Assembly (NCBI GenBank): GCA_009785345.1
Contig: WQWL01000018.1
Span: forward strand, 1-37,980
DNA: 37,980 bases
Reading direction: 5' to 3'
Source: Oscillospiraceae bacterium
Lineage (GTDB): Bacteria; Bacillota; Clostridia; Oscillospirales; Oscillospiraceae
Below are positions 17,800-26,833 of the stretch, piece after piece. The translations under genes were made by a program, and so were the position numbers. Numbering within the stretch: position 1 is the first letter of the stretch; each line of letters begins with the position of its first letter. Below the pieces are notes generated by a model. It worked only from the letters and a program-made list of their open reading frames with translations. It was not told the origin of the DNA and made no database searches.

Positions 17800-17828
17800 A
17801 ATATACCATTTTTTAACCGTTTTGTCAA
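17800..17828 (-). promoter_or_regulatory. Strong sigma-A promoter for the lysozyme gene
   Basis: On the minus strand: perfect -35 TTGACA (17828-17823), a 17-base spacer, -10 TATATT (17805-17800). The transcript would begin near 17793, giving a leader of about 44 bases to the TTG at 17749. This supports the shorter start. Confidence 0.75.
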
Positions 17829-17845
17829 CATTTGTAACCGTTTTG
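17814..17845 (-). promoter_or_regulatory. Twin CAAAACGGTTA boxes around the -35 of the lysozyme promoter
   Basis: CAAAACGGTTA occurs twice on the minus strand, at 17845-17835 and 17824-17814, exactly 21 bases apart (two turns of the helix). One copy lies just upstream of the -35 and the other runs from it into the spacer. That placement fits a tandem binding site for a regulator, most simply a repressor. I did not see these boxes at the amidase promoter. Confidence 0.5.
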
Positions 17846-17871
17846 ATTCGAAAGCTTTTAGAATTAACAGT

Positions 17872-17913
17872 ACTCCCTCGTTATGATAACGTAATTTATC
17901 ATGACGAGGGAGT
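17872..17913 (-). terminator. Hairpin terminator after the amidase gene
   Basis: Arms 17872-17888 and 17897-17913 pair over 17 bases with one G-T type mismatch around an 8-base loop (core ACTCCCTCG/CGAGGGAGT). It lies 28 bases past the amidase stop and before the lysozyme promoter, a fitting place for a transcription stop. The T-run is poor, so efficiency is uncertain. Confidence 0.55.
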
Positions 17914-17941
17914 TTATAATCCATGGTGTCTATTGTCTGTC

Positions 17942-19795
17942 TTATCTCGCAGAAAAATATTGTAATATTGCCGTTACATAATGTGTTGCTAATGTTTGTC
18001 TCCACGCAGGATTTGACAAAAGTGCACGATCCTCAGCATTTGTGTGAAATCCATTTTCTACTAAGACAGCTGGAACATTGATTTCACGAATAATTGCATA
18101 GTTTGCTGCTCTTAATCCGCCTGCACGTCTAGGTATCCCTGCTATAGCTATTTGGTTAAGAATTATATTTCCAAATTCTCTACTCTCATTAGTAAAGGCA
18201 AATCCTGTAAAGTATGCTCTGGTATTCGCATGAGCACTTGGATCAATAAAATATGCCTCTGAGCCGCGTATTGCTGTATTAACAGGCGCAGTAGTTGCAT
18301 TTGAGTGCAATGATATCACGAGAAAGTTCTCTCTAATAACAGAATCACTTGTAATCTCAAAAACACGACGCAGTTCAGGATGTATAGTCCTCGCAGCATA
18401 AAATGGATTCACATTCATAAGTTCGTGTGCCCGCGCAGGATTGCCTATAATACTCTCCATAACTCCAATAAGTCTGTTTATTTCAGCAATTTCTGTCGGA
18501 TTTCTTCGAGTATCTCTTACCATCTCCAGCGCCCATATATTAATCATCGCACAGCGGTCCGGAAGTGGTATGTTTATTTCATTGTTGCGTGTCATTTTTA
18601 CTGTTATGCCTTCTGCCTCTAGGAGCGGTCTAAGCCTTCGTGCTAAATCAAGCATTGCTACCGCTTCACTGTAGCCATTCCAACCGGGAGATCCTACAGT
18701 ACCATGACCTGCATCAAGAACAACAACTCGATTAACCTGTGGTCTTGGATTGTGAGGAGATTGCGGTAGTGTACCCCTTATTATACCATGATTGTTGCAT
18801 ATCTGATAAAACTCCTGCGACATTACAAATCCAACAAAGACGCAATATCTGGAATAGTCAGTTTCTAATCTATATAACCAATTCGCCATACCCTCAGAAT
18901 CTGGATCTCGACCTAACAATGCATTATATAGCACTTTCAAAAATTGTTGATCAGACAAATCACGATCAATCAACTCAGAGCTAAAAACAAATCCGTACGC
19001 AGCCTCCGCCCCTGTGTTTCGCCCTCTTAAGAGAGCTTCCGTCCAATTATCCAAACCGACCTGATCTGGACTTCTCTGCAACACTGTTGTGTACAGCCGT
19101 GTGACAAACACGCGAATCATTCCTCCTGGCGGTGGAACATATGTACCACGTTCTATTCCGGCTTGCTCACAAAGAACGCCAAACTCTACAGAGTTTACAA
19201 AACCTTCGAAAACATCTTGACGTGGTAAACCTGCGTTTAGTAGCGCAAGCCACTCGCTTCTGCCCTGTGCGTCCGGTTCACGATTAAGCAATGTTCTATA
19301 GAGAATATCAACAAATATCCCGTTGTCGGCTCCTCTATTTAAAAATTCTTGACTAAAAAAGAATCCATATGCAACGTGTCCGCCTGTTTCTCGTCTACTT
19401 CTAAGCAAATCAGACCACATTTGCAAACCTTCCAGATCATAATCACGATTAAGAACGAGCGTATATAAACGCGCAACGAACTGCTCAATCAAATCGAGTT
19501 CTCCGTATCCGTACAGCACTTCTTTCACTTCATAATTTCCATCGTAATTATCATCAGTGCCCGAATTCAGCAAATCCTCTTCAGTAGGCGGCAATGTATT
19601 ATCAACAACCGGCGAATAATTTCCATCATCCAGCAACTCACCATCAGAATTTGATGATTCGTCGTTCACAGAAATATTCTCATTAATATCCAGTCCTGAA
19701 TGATCTTCTGAATAAGCCATTCCAATACCAGTAAAAAGTGAATATATCAGTGATAACACCAAAACAAGCGATACAATATTCTTTTTAAATTTCAA
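17942..19795 (-). CDS. Secreted N-acetylmuramoyl-L-alanine amidase (Amidase_3) with DUF4214 repeats
   Basis: A 617-residue zinc amidase. Signal peptide (FKKNIVSLVLVLSLIYSLF...GMAYSE), an acidic linker to about residue 100, four DUF4214-like repeats (about 102-345), then the amidase domain (about 356-617). Zinc and catalytic residues are readable: His in VLDAGHGTVGS, Glu in GYSEAVAMLDLA, His in VISLHSNAT, Glu in AVLVENGFHTN. It should cleave the bond between muramic acid and L-alanine in the wall. A segment of about 35 residues (WALEMVRDTRRNPTEI region) between the first and third motif is longer than usual. The start is TTG with GAGGAG 8 bases upstream and a near-perfect promoter 75 bases ahead. 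Its domain order matches the lysozyme next to it, pointing to duplication followed by enzyme swapping. Confidence 0.93.
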   Translation of the reverse strand: MKFKKNIVSLVLVLSLIYSLFTGIGMAYSEDHSGLDINENISVNDESSNSDGELLDDGNYSPVVDNTLPPTEEDLLNSGTDDNYDGNYEVKEVLYGYGELDLIEQFVARLYTLVLNRDYDLEGLQMWSDLLRSRRETGGHVAYGFFFSQEFLNRGADNGIFVDILYRTLLNREPDAQGRSEWLALLNAGLPRQDVFEGFVNSVEFGVLCEQAGIERGTYVPPPGGMIRVFVTRLYTTVLQRSPDQVGLDNWTEALLRGRNTGAEAAYGFVFSSELIDRDLSDQQFLKVLYNALLGRDPDSEGMANWLYRLETDYSRYCVFVGFVMSQEFYQICNNHGIIRGTLPQSPHNPRPQVNRVVVLDAGHGTVGSPGWNGYSEAVAMLDLARRLRPLLEAEGITVKMTRNNEINIPLPDRCAMINIWALEMVRDTRRNPTEIAEINRLIGVMESIIGNPARAHELMNVNPFYAARTIHPELRRVFEITSDSVIRENFLVISLHSNATTAPVNTAIRGSEAYFIDPSAHANTRAYFTGFAFTNESREFGNIILNQIAIAGIPRRAGGLRAANYAIIREINVPAVLVENGFHTNAEDRALLSNPAWRQTLATHYVTAILQYFSAR

Positions 19796-19876
19796 AATAA
19801 TTTCTCCTCATTTTTCCTATATTCAAATACATAAACACTTGAATAATGCGATCTTATGTGAATCTTTTCGACAAAT

Positions 19877-19905
19877 ATTATATTCTGATTGTTAGAAATA
19901 GTCAA
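19877..19905 (-). promoter_or_regulatory. Strong sigma-A promoter for the amidase gene
   Basis: On the minus strand: -35 TTGACT (19905-19900), a 17-base spacer, perfect -10 TATAAT (19882-19877). The transcript start near 19870 leaves a leader of about 75 bases. It lies just after the end of the glycan operon, so amidase transcription can be independent. Confidence 0.75.
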
Positions 19906-19950
19906 GTTTTCCCATTTACACCCAATTATTTTTTCATATAATTTGCGATA

Positions 19951-21015
19951 CTAATTTACGATTTTCCTATTGATACTCATCACATGTTTACGATTGCATA
20001 AAATGTAAATTTTCAAAAATGTCATCACACACTTCATCCCAAATATTCTACCCAGTAGACCTGCCATATAAACATATGACCTTGATGAATATTTGAGAAC
20101 ATATGAATATTCAAGCCCTTGCTCTACTATTTTATCAATTTCATCTTTTTGCATGGTTTTTATGTTTTTATTATGTGCTTGTGCGCTTACTGCCTTGCTA
20201 AGCCAGTAGATATATGGTGACGATATGAAGTCCAATACAAACTTATTATTACAGTACTTTGTGTCAGAAAGAATGTGTTGGAATTGGGCAAGTATATCGA
20301 TTGCAATTTTTAACGAATTGTCAGATTGCGTGCTGATGCTATTTCTATTCGTTCGCCTGTACGAATATATTACTTTGTCATAACGATCATACGATTTTGC
20401 ATGTTGAATAATCATCGCAGTTAATGCAATGTCTTCATTTAACAAGCCTTCCAGAGCCTTAATATTGTTTTCGCGCATAAAACCCAAACGCAACACTTTT
20501 GTATGCGTTGCGGCTGAAAAGACGTTGCGCGGCGATGACAATAATGACTTAAGTGCAACTTCAGCCGGCTGCCCAAAGATTCTATCTCTTGACAAAGAAC
20601 CTTTTGATGCTATTGGCCTTTTGTTATTATCAAAAAATTCTTTATATTGAAATGATAATACATCAGCTTTTGATTCTTCTAAAAGCTCCGAAATATCACT
20701 TATAAAAACATCAGACAGGTAGTAATCATCACTATCTAAGAATAGTATATAGTCACCGCTTGCAAGAGATACCCCTGAATTTCGTGCAGAGCCTTGTCCA
20801 CCATTTGGCTTTTGTAAAACAGTAATAATTTTCGAACCGGTGTCCGTTAATCTCTTGTAATAATCTAAAGTTTCAAGTGTTTCCTCATTCGTGCTTCCAT
20901 CATCAATAATAATTATTTCAATATCATCATGACTTTGCTTTAGTACACTCTCAACACATTCAACTAGGAGCACGCGTTCGATATTAAATACAGTAATTAT
21001 TACCGAGAACTTCAT
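19951..21015 (-). CDS. Family 2 glycosyltransferase (soluble type)
   Basis: A 354-residue GT2 of the capsule/wall polysaccharide type: KFSVIITVFNIERVLLVECV, IIIIDDGSTNEETL, NGGQGSARNSGVSLASGDYI and an intact metal-binding LFLDSDDYYL. The C-terminal half is alpha-helical, with EDIALTAMI as the likely catalytic-base region. No membrane helix is convincing. Its ATG overlaps the stop of the upstream gene by 4 bases (ATGA), so it is translationally coupled and is the last gene of the operon. It should add one sugar to a growing surface glycan; donor and linkage cannot be told. Confidence 0.9.
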   Translation of the reverse strand: MKFSVIITVFNIERVLLVECVESVLKQSHDDIEIIIIDDGSTNEETLETLDYYKRLTDTGSKIITVLQKPNGGQGSARNSGVSLASGDYILFLDSDDYYLSDVFISDISELLEESKADVLSFQYKEFFDNNKRPIASKGSLSRDRIFGQPAEVALKSLLSSPRNVFSAATHTKVLRLGFMRENNIKALEGLLNEDIALTAMIIQHAKSYDRYDKVIYSYRRTNRNSISTQSDNSLKIAIDILAQFQHILSDTKYCNNKFVLDFISSPYIYWLSKAVSAQAHNKNIKTMQKDEIDKIVEQGLEYSYVLKYSSRSYVYMAGLLGRIFGMKCVMTFLKIYILCNRKHVMSINRKIVN

Positions 21016-22001
21016 GATTCATTTACCTCGTTTTCATCATGCCAACCATCAACATCCTTATTCATACTACAGTCAATTTTTCTTACCCTATACTGCACAT
21101 CTTCAAGAATCTTTCGATTTGCTGCAATTATATCTGCTTGAAGACCTGCAATTATAAGCTGTACACCAATCATAATAAGCATTGCAGAAAGAACAAGTGA
21201 TTGAATGTTACCATCTCCATATCCAGTAAAATAAAGAATTAACCAACGTATAACGAAACCTAATCCGACGGCTGATACAACTCCACCGGCTATTGTGAAA
21301 AAGCGCAACGGCTTATACATCATAAATGATTTTACGATAACAACTGCAGATTTTTTCATATATGATGTCATGCTTTTAAATAAACGAGATTTTCTAAGTT
21401 CCGGATTTGTTCTTATTGACACACTTGTCATAGGAATTCGATTATGACCTGCTTGTATTATCGTTTCTAGTGTATATGTATAGTTATTTATAACATTCAG
21501 CTTAAGTGCAGCTTCACGACTATATGCTCTGAATCCGCTTGGTGCATCCGGTATACTAGTTCCTGACGCTATTCTAACTACAAGTGAACCAAACTTTTGC
21601 ATTTTCTTTTTCATCTTCGAAAAATGTTCGGTATCCTCAATCGGACGCTCTCCAACAACAATATCAGCTTTTCCATCAAGAATTGGACGCACAAGTTTCT
21701 CAATATCCTCACCGCAGTATTGATTATCTGCATCAGTGTTGACAATAATATCTGCGCCTAGCCTGACACATGCATCTATACCTGCTGAAAATGCACACGC
21801 AAGTCCTCTGTTTGCCTTAAAACTGACAATATGGTGAACGCCTGCTTCTTGAGCCACCTCAACAGTACGATCATCGCTCCCGTCATTAATAATCAAATAT
21901 TTGATTTCATCAATACCATTAATTTGTTTTGGCAGTTCTGCAATTGTGACTGCTAAAGTTTCTTCTTCATTATAGCAAGGAATTTGGATTATTAGTTTCA
22001 A
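21012..22001 (-). CDS. DPM1-like family 2 glycosyltransferase with C-terminal membrane helices
   Basis: A 329-residue GT2: KLIIQIPCYNEEETLAVTI, LIINDGSDDRTVEVA, FKANRGLACAFSAGID and a metal site VNTDADNQY, followed by GERPIEDTEHFS, typical of bacterial polyprenyl-phosphate sugar transferases. Two hydrophobic stretches (about 235-258 and 270-295) anchor it to the membrane. It begins with TTG, with GAGG 8 bases upstream, 3 bases after the flippase stop. It likely makes a polyprenyl-linked sugar for a GT-C enzyme such as the one encoded two genes upstream. Confidence 0.9.
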   Translation of the reverse strand: MKLIIQIPCYNEEETLAVTIAELPKQINGIDEIKYLIINDGSDDRTVEVAQEAGVHHIVSFKANRGLACAFSAGIDACVRLGADIIVNTDADNQYCGEDIEKLVRPILDGKADIVVGERPIEDTEHFSKMKKKMQKFGSLVVRIASGTSIPDAPSGFRAYSREAALKLNVINNYTYTLETIIQAGHNRIPMTSVSIRTNPELRKSRLFKSMTSYMKKSAVVIVKSFMMYKPLRFFTIAGGVVSAVGLGFVIRWLILYFTGYGDGNIQSLVLSAMLIMIGVQLIIAGLQADIIAANRKILEDVQYRVRKIDCSMNKDVDGWHDENEVNES

Positions 22002-22004
22002 TTA

Positions 22005-23294
22005 TTATACCTCTTCATCAATTGGATTGTTCTTCTTCAAGTCTGCAAATTGTTTTTTTGAAATCACTATGGTTACAACTAATAATAAGATAAATATTGT
22101 TGCATTAGAAATTATTTGAATATAATTCGCACCCGATGCTCCAAAAAGTCTAATCATAAACGAGGCAAGAGATAAGCAAATAATTGCTCCACCTGCATAG
22201 ATGGTCGCTTGTACGACAGTTTTCCTAAAAACTGTCAGCGGAATCATTATAAACCAACCCAAGCTCATAAACATACTAAAGAAAATAGCTTCGCTAAAAA
22301 GTTGAGCATATTGCGCAACCTCCGCATCAAACAATAGCCTTAAAAACCAGCCTCCAAACGGAAGTGATAATGCATAAAATGAAAGAAAAACTGCAGAAAT
22401 CCCAATTATTCCCATCCAAAAGATACGCAAGTAACTTTTGTATTTTTTCTCTTGATAGCTTTTTGTCATCATGTTTATTATTGGTGCAAATGCTGAAATC
22501 GCAATAGTTTGTGCCATTGCAGCAGGCAGTGTCACAGAACCATATATCCCCAACATTTCTATATCTGTTTGCCTTGCAAGCATTATTCGAGTGAAAGATG
22601 GAATCAAATTGAATAAAAATGCTACAATCACAAGCGGAAAACAAACTTTAGCCAATCTTATTAATCTTTTAAGATCGAATGATAACGTTATATCTGCATA
22701 CATACGCGCTAATGGCATATCAAGCAAAAATACTATTGCTAATGAAATGAAAGCCATTGCAATAACCGCAACAAGTAGATTGAAAAAATGAAAAAACACT
22801 ATAAACGATCCTAGGAATAATACACCTCTTACCACGCACGATATTCCAATCAAATCCATTCTCCATTGTTTTTGCAGTATTCCATGCAAAACATCTGAAT
22901 ACGCAATACCCAAAATCACGAACATATAGATAACTATTACAAATGATTGGTATATCTCATTAGAAAGAATTAGTACATGCACAGCACATAGCACAAGTGC
23001 AAGTAAGATTGTTAAAACTCTTATCGAAATATATTCTTTGTCCGCATATTCATTTTTTATATCAGACACTTGAATATTCCTGCCGGCAAATACAGCTACC
23101 ACATTCCAAATATTTGTTATACTAATCGCCAATATCAACATGCCTGCAGAATTGAAATCGTTCGACATCCTCACAACTGCAATTGTAACCAACCATCGGC
23201 AAAGATACAGAAAACATGTTCCACCCATATTCCATATGAACGCCTGCATCGTATTGCCATATTTCATAAATCTGTTTTCGCTAAGTATATTCAA
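22005..23294 (-). CDS. Polysaccharide flippase (Wzx/MATE-like membrane protein)
   Basis: A 429-residue protein with about 12 hydrophobic segments and a basic tail (KKQFADLKKNN), the size and shape of oligosaccharide flippases of the MOP superfamily. Readable features include GNTMQAFIWNMGGTCFLYLCR at the start and LARQTDIEMLGIYGSV in the middle, a position where Wzx proteins carry a similar D-x-x-x-x-G-x-Y motif. It would move lipid-linked glycan units across the membrane. The TTG start at 23294 has only a weak GGCGG site. It lies 47 bases from a MITE, which may separate it from its original promoter. Having both a flippase and an ABC exporter in the window suggests two export routes. Confidence 0.8.
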   Translation of the reverse strand: MNILSENRFMKYGNTMQAFIWNMGGTCFLYLCRWLVTIAVVRMSNDFNSAGMLILAISITNIWNVVAVFAGRNIQVSDIKNEYADKEYISIRVLTILLALVLCAVHVLILSNEIYQSFVIVIYMFVILGIAYSDVLHGILQKQWRMDLIGISCVVRGVLFLGSFIVFFHFFNLLVAVIAMAFISLAIVFLLDMPLARMYADITLSFDLKRLIRLAKVCFPLVIVAFLFNLIPSFTRIMLARQTDIEMLGIYGSVTLPAAMAQTIAISAFAPIINMMTKSYQEKKYKSYLRIFWMGIIGISAVFLSFYALSLPFGGWFLRLLFDAEVAQYAQLFSEAIFFSMFMSLGWFIMIPLTVFRKTVVQATIYAGGAIICLSLASFMIRLFGASGANYIQIISNATIFILLLVVTIVISKKQFADLKKNNPIDEEV

Positions 23295-23341
23295 ACTTTA
23301 CCGCCATTCTTCATCACGGATAATTAAACTTTAATTGTTCT

Positions 23342-23506
23342 CTAGTGGTCTGTAAAGTCTAAAATTGCGTATAGTGCTGAGTATATTTTTTGCTCGGCGA
23401 GGCGAGAGAAGGGCGAATACCCATTGGTATTTAACCGACGATTAACGAAGCAGAGTGAAAAATATACCAGCGATATATGCAAAATTTAGGCTTTACAGGC
23501 CACTAG
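23342..23506. mobile_element. 165-bp MITE with ~54-bp imperfect terminal inverted repeats (IS630-like ends)
   Basis: The left end reads CTAGTGGTCTGTAAAG and the inverted right end CTAGTGGCCTGTAAAG; similarity continues for about 54 bases on each side with a few mismatches and one or two gaps (23342-23395 against 23453-23506). Both ends carry CTAG, the classic target of IS630, which duplicates TA. There is no coding capacity. The ends match the left end of the IS630-type element at the right edge of the window (24 of 32 bases aligned without gaps from CTAG). Transcribed, it would fold into one long hairpin. It lies inside the glycan operon, between the GT-C gene and the flippase gene. Confidence 0.8.
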
Positions 23507-25620
23507 CTTAATACTTCAATGTTTATAAGGTATGTTTCTGTTCGAGGACTCAATAAGTTTAAAGGTCCGGGTTTCCATCCTGATTCCCAAAAATCTATGT
23601 TTCCACTTTGTGACACTACACTGTGAATAATATTTCGATCGCTCAAGTCCGCAGTCTCATATGACAAGAATATTTGGTAAATGTTTCGCTCATCAATGCT
23701 AGGGATATCTGCTAGCTGTACGTATACATGATATGGAAATATATAGCTCTCTGTTGAAAATGATATGTTATTAACAAAAAATCGTCTGAGGCCATCATCA
23801 ACAACAATTATGCTTCCGGGTTCAAAATTACGTGTCACCTCAACAATTTCTTGTTGGCTTGCGATTTCCATATGTGAAATATCTCTGTTTAAAGCTAATG
23901 TAATAGAAAACGGAAGTATCAAGCAAAAGCTCACCGCAGCCAAAATAATTTTGTTTTTCGTTCTAAATCCGGATATTGTAACTCCTCCCAAAACCACTAA
24001 TGCAGGTACATATGGCACTATATATCGTGCAAAGTAATAATAATATGGCATTCCCACCATTAGAAATGAAGGTATAAAAAGTGCGGTATAAAACACCATA
24101 AATGTGAGCGGAAATGTTTTTTTCACGTAAAAACACTTCTCACGTCTAAAAATATTCGTAATAATAACAATGCAAAGAACAAATCCTGTTCCAAAAGCAA
24201 TAGCAAATATCGTTAAGTTCGGTATAATATTTAATCTACCTCCACCGTGAAAACCTTCATTTGGAAGCGTTGAATAATTAAACGCCATGCTGTGCCATGC
24301 AATAATTATTGATATAATACAAATTATTGTCAGTACAATGATTATTACGGGCAACACTTTTTTTATTTTATAGCCACTCCAATCTTTTTTCATTACATAA
24401 TAGCGTAATACGAACATAAATCCAATGGTAGCAATACAAACAGGAAAAACAAGCCAATATTGTGATGCATTATCATCAAATGCATACACTCTAAGCGATT
24501 CAAAAATGCTAACCAATGGCATGTAATTACCAAAAGTGTATTGGGGGGCAACAAACGTCATTACCAGATAACCTACCGCAAAAAAGATTACCGTCATCAG
24601 ACCTGAAAACCATGCTCCCACATCCTTTTTATACAATGCTAGTCCAATAAACAATATCATAAACATTGGCATTACTACATATATACTTACATGAAAAAAT
24701 GCAAAAGCAGCCGTCGGAACCCACAGCAACCAAGAAGAAGTTTTTTCTTTACTTGTCAGATAAAAAATAAATAAAGCTATAATCATCGAAAGAAATATTT
24801 CTGTAAGCGATGCTTTTGATGTCCATAAAACTACTGGAGAGAGCGCATATATCAAAGTTGGTATAGAACTGGTTAACTTGCTGAACCCAAAATTAACGTT
24901 AAGAGTAAGAAAAATTAGAATAATAGTGATTAAGTATGGTATTGTCAAGATGTGCATAAGGTATTCTGTCCCAAGAATCATTCCGCCTATCGAAAGCAGT
25001 GCTGGCAAATTCTGCAAGCCGTGAAATATTGCCGAATTTGGCGGATTTGTTCCGGGAGGTATTGTACCTCTATTTTCATTGTTTCCTGCAAAGTAAAAAC
25101 CGGGAAGAGTTAAGTATTGACTTTGAAGACTCTGCATAAATATCTGTCTATCCCCTTCATTGGTCAATAGCTCATACTCCTTTACAGGCACTACATTGCT
25201 GTTTAAGCCATCAATCATTAAAAGTGCATTCATTTGATACACACCCTGATCCTGACCCATCCCAAACATTTCAAACTTCTGAAATGAAAATAAAAAGCCA
25301 ACGGCAAGTATGATTAATAAGCACAGCGGAAAATATTTTACTTTCTCAATATTTTTAAATGCATATTTACATCGATACTTAACTATATAAATGCCCGCCA
25401 GTGCAATTAACGCAATAACAGAAATTGTCACATACACAAGAAGAACACTATATACTTCAAACACAAAAGCAATCAAGCTAGCAATCATGAATACACAGAA
25501 ATAAAGTGCCACACCAATGGCAATGTTGCGAAGAAGCATTATTTTCCCTGTATATAATATGTCAACCACTGTATATAAAAACATTATAAAAATAGTTGCC
25601 AAAAGTAAAAGTATATTCAC
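23503..25620 (-). CDS. Polytopic membrane protein, probable GT-C/GT39-like glycosyltransferase
   Basis: A 705-residue membrane protein with about 12-13 hydrophobic segments and a C-terminal extracytoplasmic domain of about 130 residues. The first large loop has MFGMGQDQGVYQMNALLMI, where GT-C enzymes keep acidic catalytic residues, then a long loop with GTIPPGTNPPN. This fits a lipid-sugar-using mannosyl- or arabinosyltransferase-like protein; the exact family is not certain. It starts with GTG, with GGAGG 7 bases upstream. Its last codons (VLS) and TAG stop run into the end of the MITE, so the native C-terminus may have been slightly altered. Confidence 0.75.
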   Translation of the reverse strand: MNILLLLATIFIMFLYTVVDILYTGKIMLLRNIAIGVALYFCVFMIASLIAFVFEVYSVLLVYVTISVIALIALAGIYIVKYRCKYAFKNIEKVKYFPLCLLIILAVGFLFSFQKFEMFGMGQDQGVYQMNALLMIDGLNSNVVPVKEYELLTNEGDRQIFMQSLQSQYLTLPGFYFAGNNENRGTIPPGTNPPNSAIFHGLQNLPALLSIGGMILGTEYLMHILTIPYLITIILIFLTLNVNFGFSKLTSSIPTLIYALSPVVLWTSKASLTEIFLSMIIALFIFYLTSKEKTSSWLLWVPTAAFAFFHVSIYVVMPMFMILFIGLALYKKDVGAWFSGLMTVIFFAVGYLVMTFVAPQYTFGNYMPLVSIFESLRVYAFDDNASQYWLVFPVCIATIGFMFVLRYYVMKKDWSGYKIKKVLPVIIIVLTIICIISIIIAWHSMAFNYSTLPNEGFHGGGRLNIIPNLTIFAIAFGTGFVLCIVIITNIFRREKCFYVKKTFPLTFMVFYTALFIPSFLMVGMPYYYYFARYIVPYVPALVVLGGVTISGFRTKNKIILAAVSFCLILPFSITLALNRDISHMEIASQQEIVEVTRNFEPGSIIVVDDGLRRFFVNNISFSTESYIFPYHVYVQLADIPSIDERNIYQIFLSYETADLSDRNIIHSVVSQSGNIDFWESGWKPGPLNLLSPRTETYLINIEVLS

Positions 25621-25672
25621 TAATTATCCTCCAATGCATATGGTTTGCAATATTTAAAAATCCTTTCTTCCA

Positions 25673-26833
25673 TCAAATCGATTCAATAATCTTCTTATAC
25701 TTCTCTACCACAACATCCCAGCGGTAGTTTGTCCGTATATATTCCTTCGCGTTCAGACTCATCTCATCATATACATCATCATGAACAAGCAAGTAGTTTA
25801 TGCAACCCTCAAACTCTTCATAACTTGCATAGTATAAACCCGCATTGCTTTTTTTGCAATGCCCTTTTAGTACTTCAGATTTTTCATTTACTATAACTGG
25901 AACACCCAGCGTCATGGACTCCAACACAGAAAATGAAAGACTTTCATATTGTGATGGCAATACTAGCAATTTTGCTCTTTCCATATAGTAAAATTTATCC
26001 GAATCACTCACAAATCCCAATGAAATAATATCCGAATGTTCAGGAATTGGGGTCTTTACGCTACCTATCATATAGAGCTTCAAGCTTGAAGGATTTCGCC
26101 TTTTGTATTCAATAAAATAACTAAACAACTCCGGACAATTTTTCTCCAAATCAATTCGCCCAACATAAACAAGATAATTCTCATGCCCTTCAGGAATCTT
26201 GTCAACTTCAAACGACCCACTTTCTGGAACCTCAACACCGACCCCAATAACATCAGAGAGTATATATTCATTTTCAAAAACGTTATGAACCAATTCTTTC
26301 TCTTCATCTGTGAGAAACACTATTGCTTTTGGTTTTGCAAATATATCTTTGTATATCTCAAAGTATAAATATGGCTCGTCATGCGCAGTTGGAATTAAAA
26401 TAGCCTTATCACTGACTAACTCCATTCCCCTCACAGTCAAATAATATAAATAAGTGACGAAAATAAACGTACAATAATCATCTTTCTTTTTCTTGATATA
26501 TTCAATGAGCTTTGGACAATACGGTCCTTGCTCATCATTCCACTCATAATCGGTAGCTGTACCTATATTCTTTTTCTTATCATCATTAATATCGATGAAT
26601 TTTTGCATATCACGTTCTTTGTCCACTTCAAATCTACGCAACATCACTCCATTTATCTCTGAAGTCCCTTCAGGAAAATGGTTCGCCCATGTCACATAAT
26701 CGAGAGCACACGTAGTTAGCACCTCGACTTCGAAGTGAGAAACAAGATGCTCTGCTAACATTCGAGCGTACGTTTCAGAGCCACCGTTAACCTCAACTCC
26801 ATAACGCTGTACAACAATTGCAACTTTTTTCAT
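25673..26833 (-). CDS. Family 4 glycosyltransferase
   Basis: A 386-residue GT-B enzyme. The N-terminal domain begins KKVAIVVQRYGVEVNGGSET, the glycine-rich acceptor-side start of GT4 proteins; the C-terminal nucleotide-sugar domain has YVGRIDLEKNCPELF, KLYMIGS, LGFVSDSDKFYY and the ESLSFSVLESMTLGVPVIV motif that binds the donor. No membrane segment is present. It starts one base after the previous gene's stop (ATG directly after TGA). It is a clear paralogue of the next gene upstream, with the same layout and several shared motifs, so the pair probably adds successive sugars of the same polymer. Confidence 0.9.
   Translation of the reverse strand: MKKVAIVVQRYGVEVNGGSETYARMLAEHLVSHFEVEVLTTCALDYVTWANHFPEGTSEINGVMLRRFEVDKERDMQKFIDINDDKKKNIGTATDYEWNDEQGPYCPKLIEYIKKKKDDYCTFIFVTYLYYLTVRGMELVSDKAILIPTAHDEPYLYFEIYKDIFAKPKAIVFLTDEEKELVHNVFENEYILSDVIGVGVEVPESGSFEVDKIPEGHENYLVYVGRIDLEKNCPELFSYFIEYKRRNPSSLKLYMIGSVKTPIPEHSDIISLGFVSDSDKFYYMERAKLLVLPSQYESLSFSVLESMTLGVPVIVNEKSEVLKGHCKKSNAGLYYASYEEFEGCINYLLVHDDVYDEMSLNAKEYIRTNYRWDVVVEKYKKIIESI

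Noticed and set aside
22327-22644. 105-codon frame overlapping the flippase gene on the same strand
   Set aside because: It is an alternative frame of a strongly hydrophobic coding region; the flippase frame has the better composition and spans the full length.
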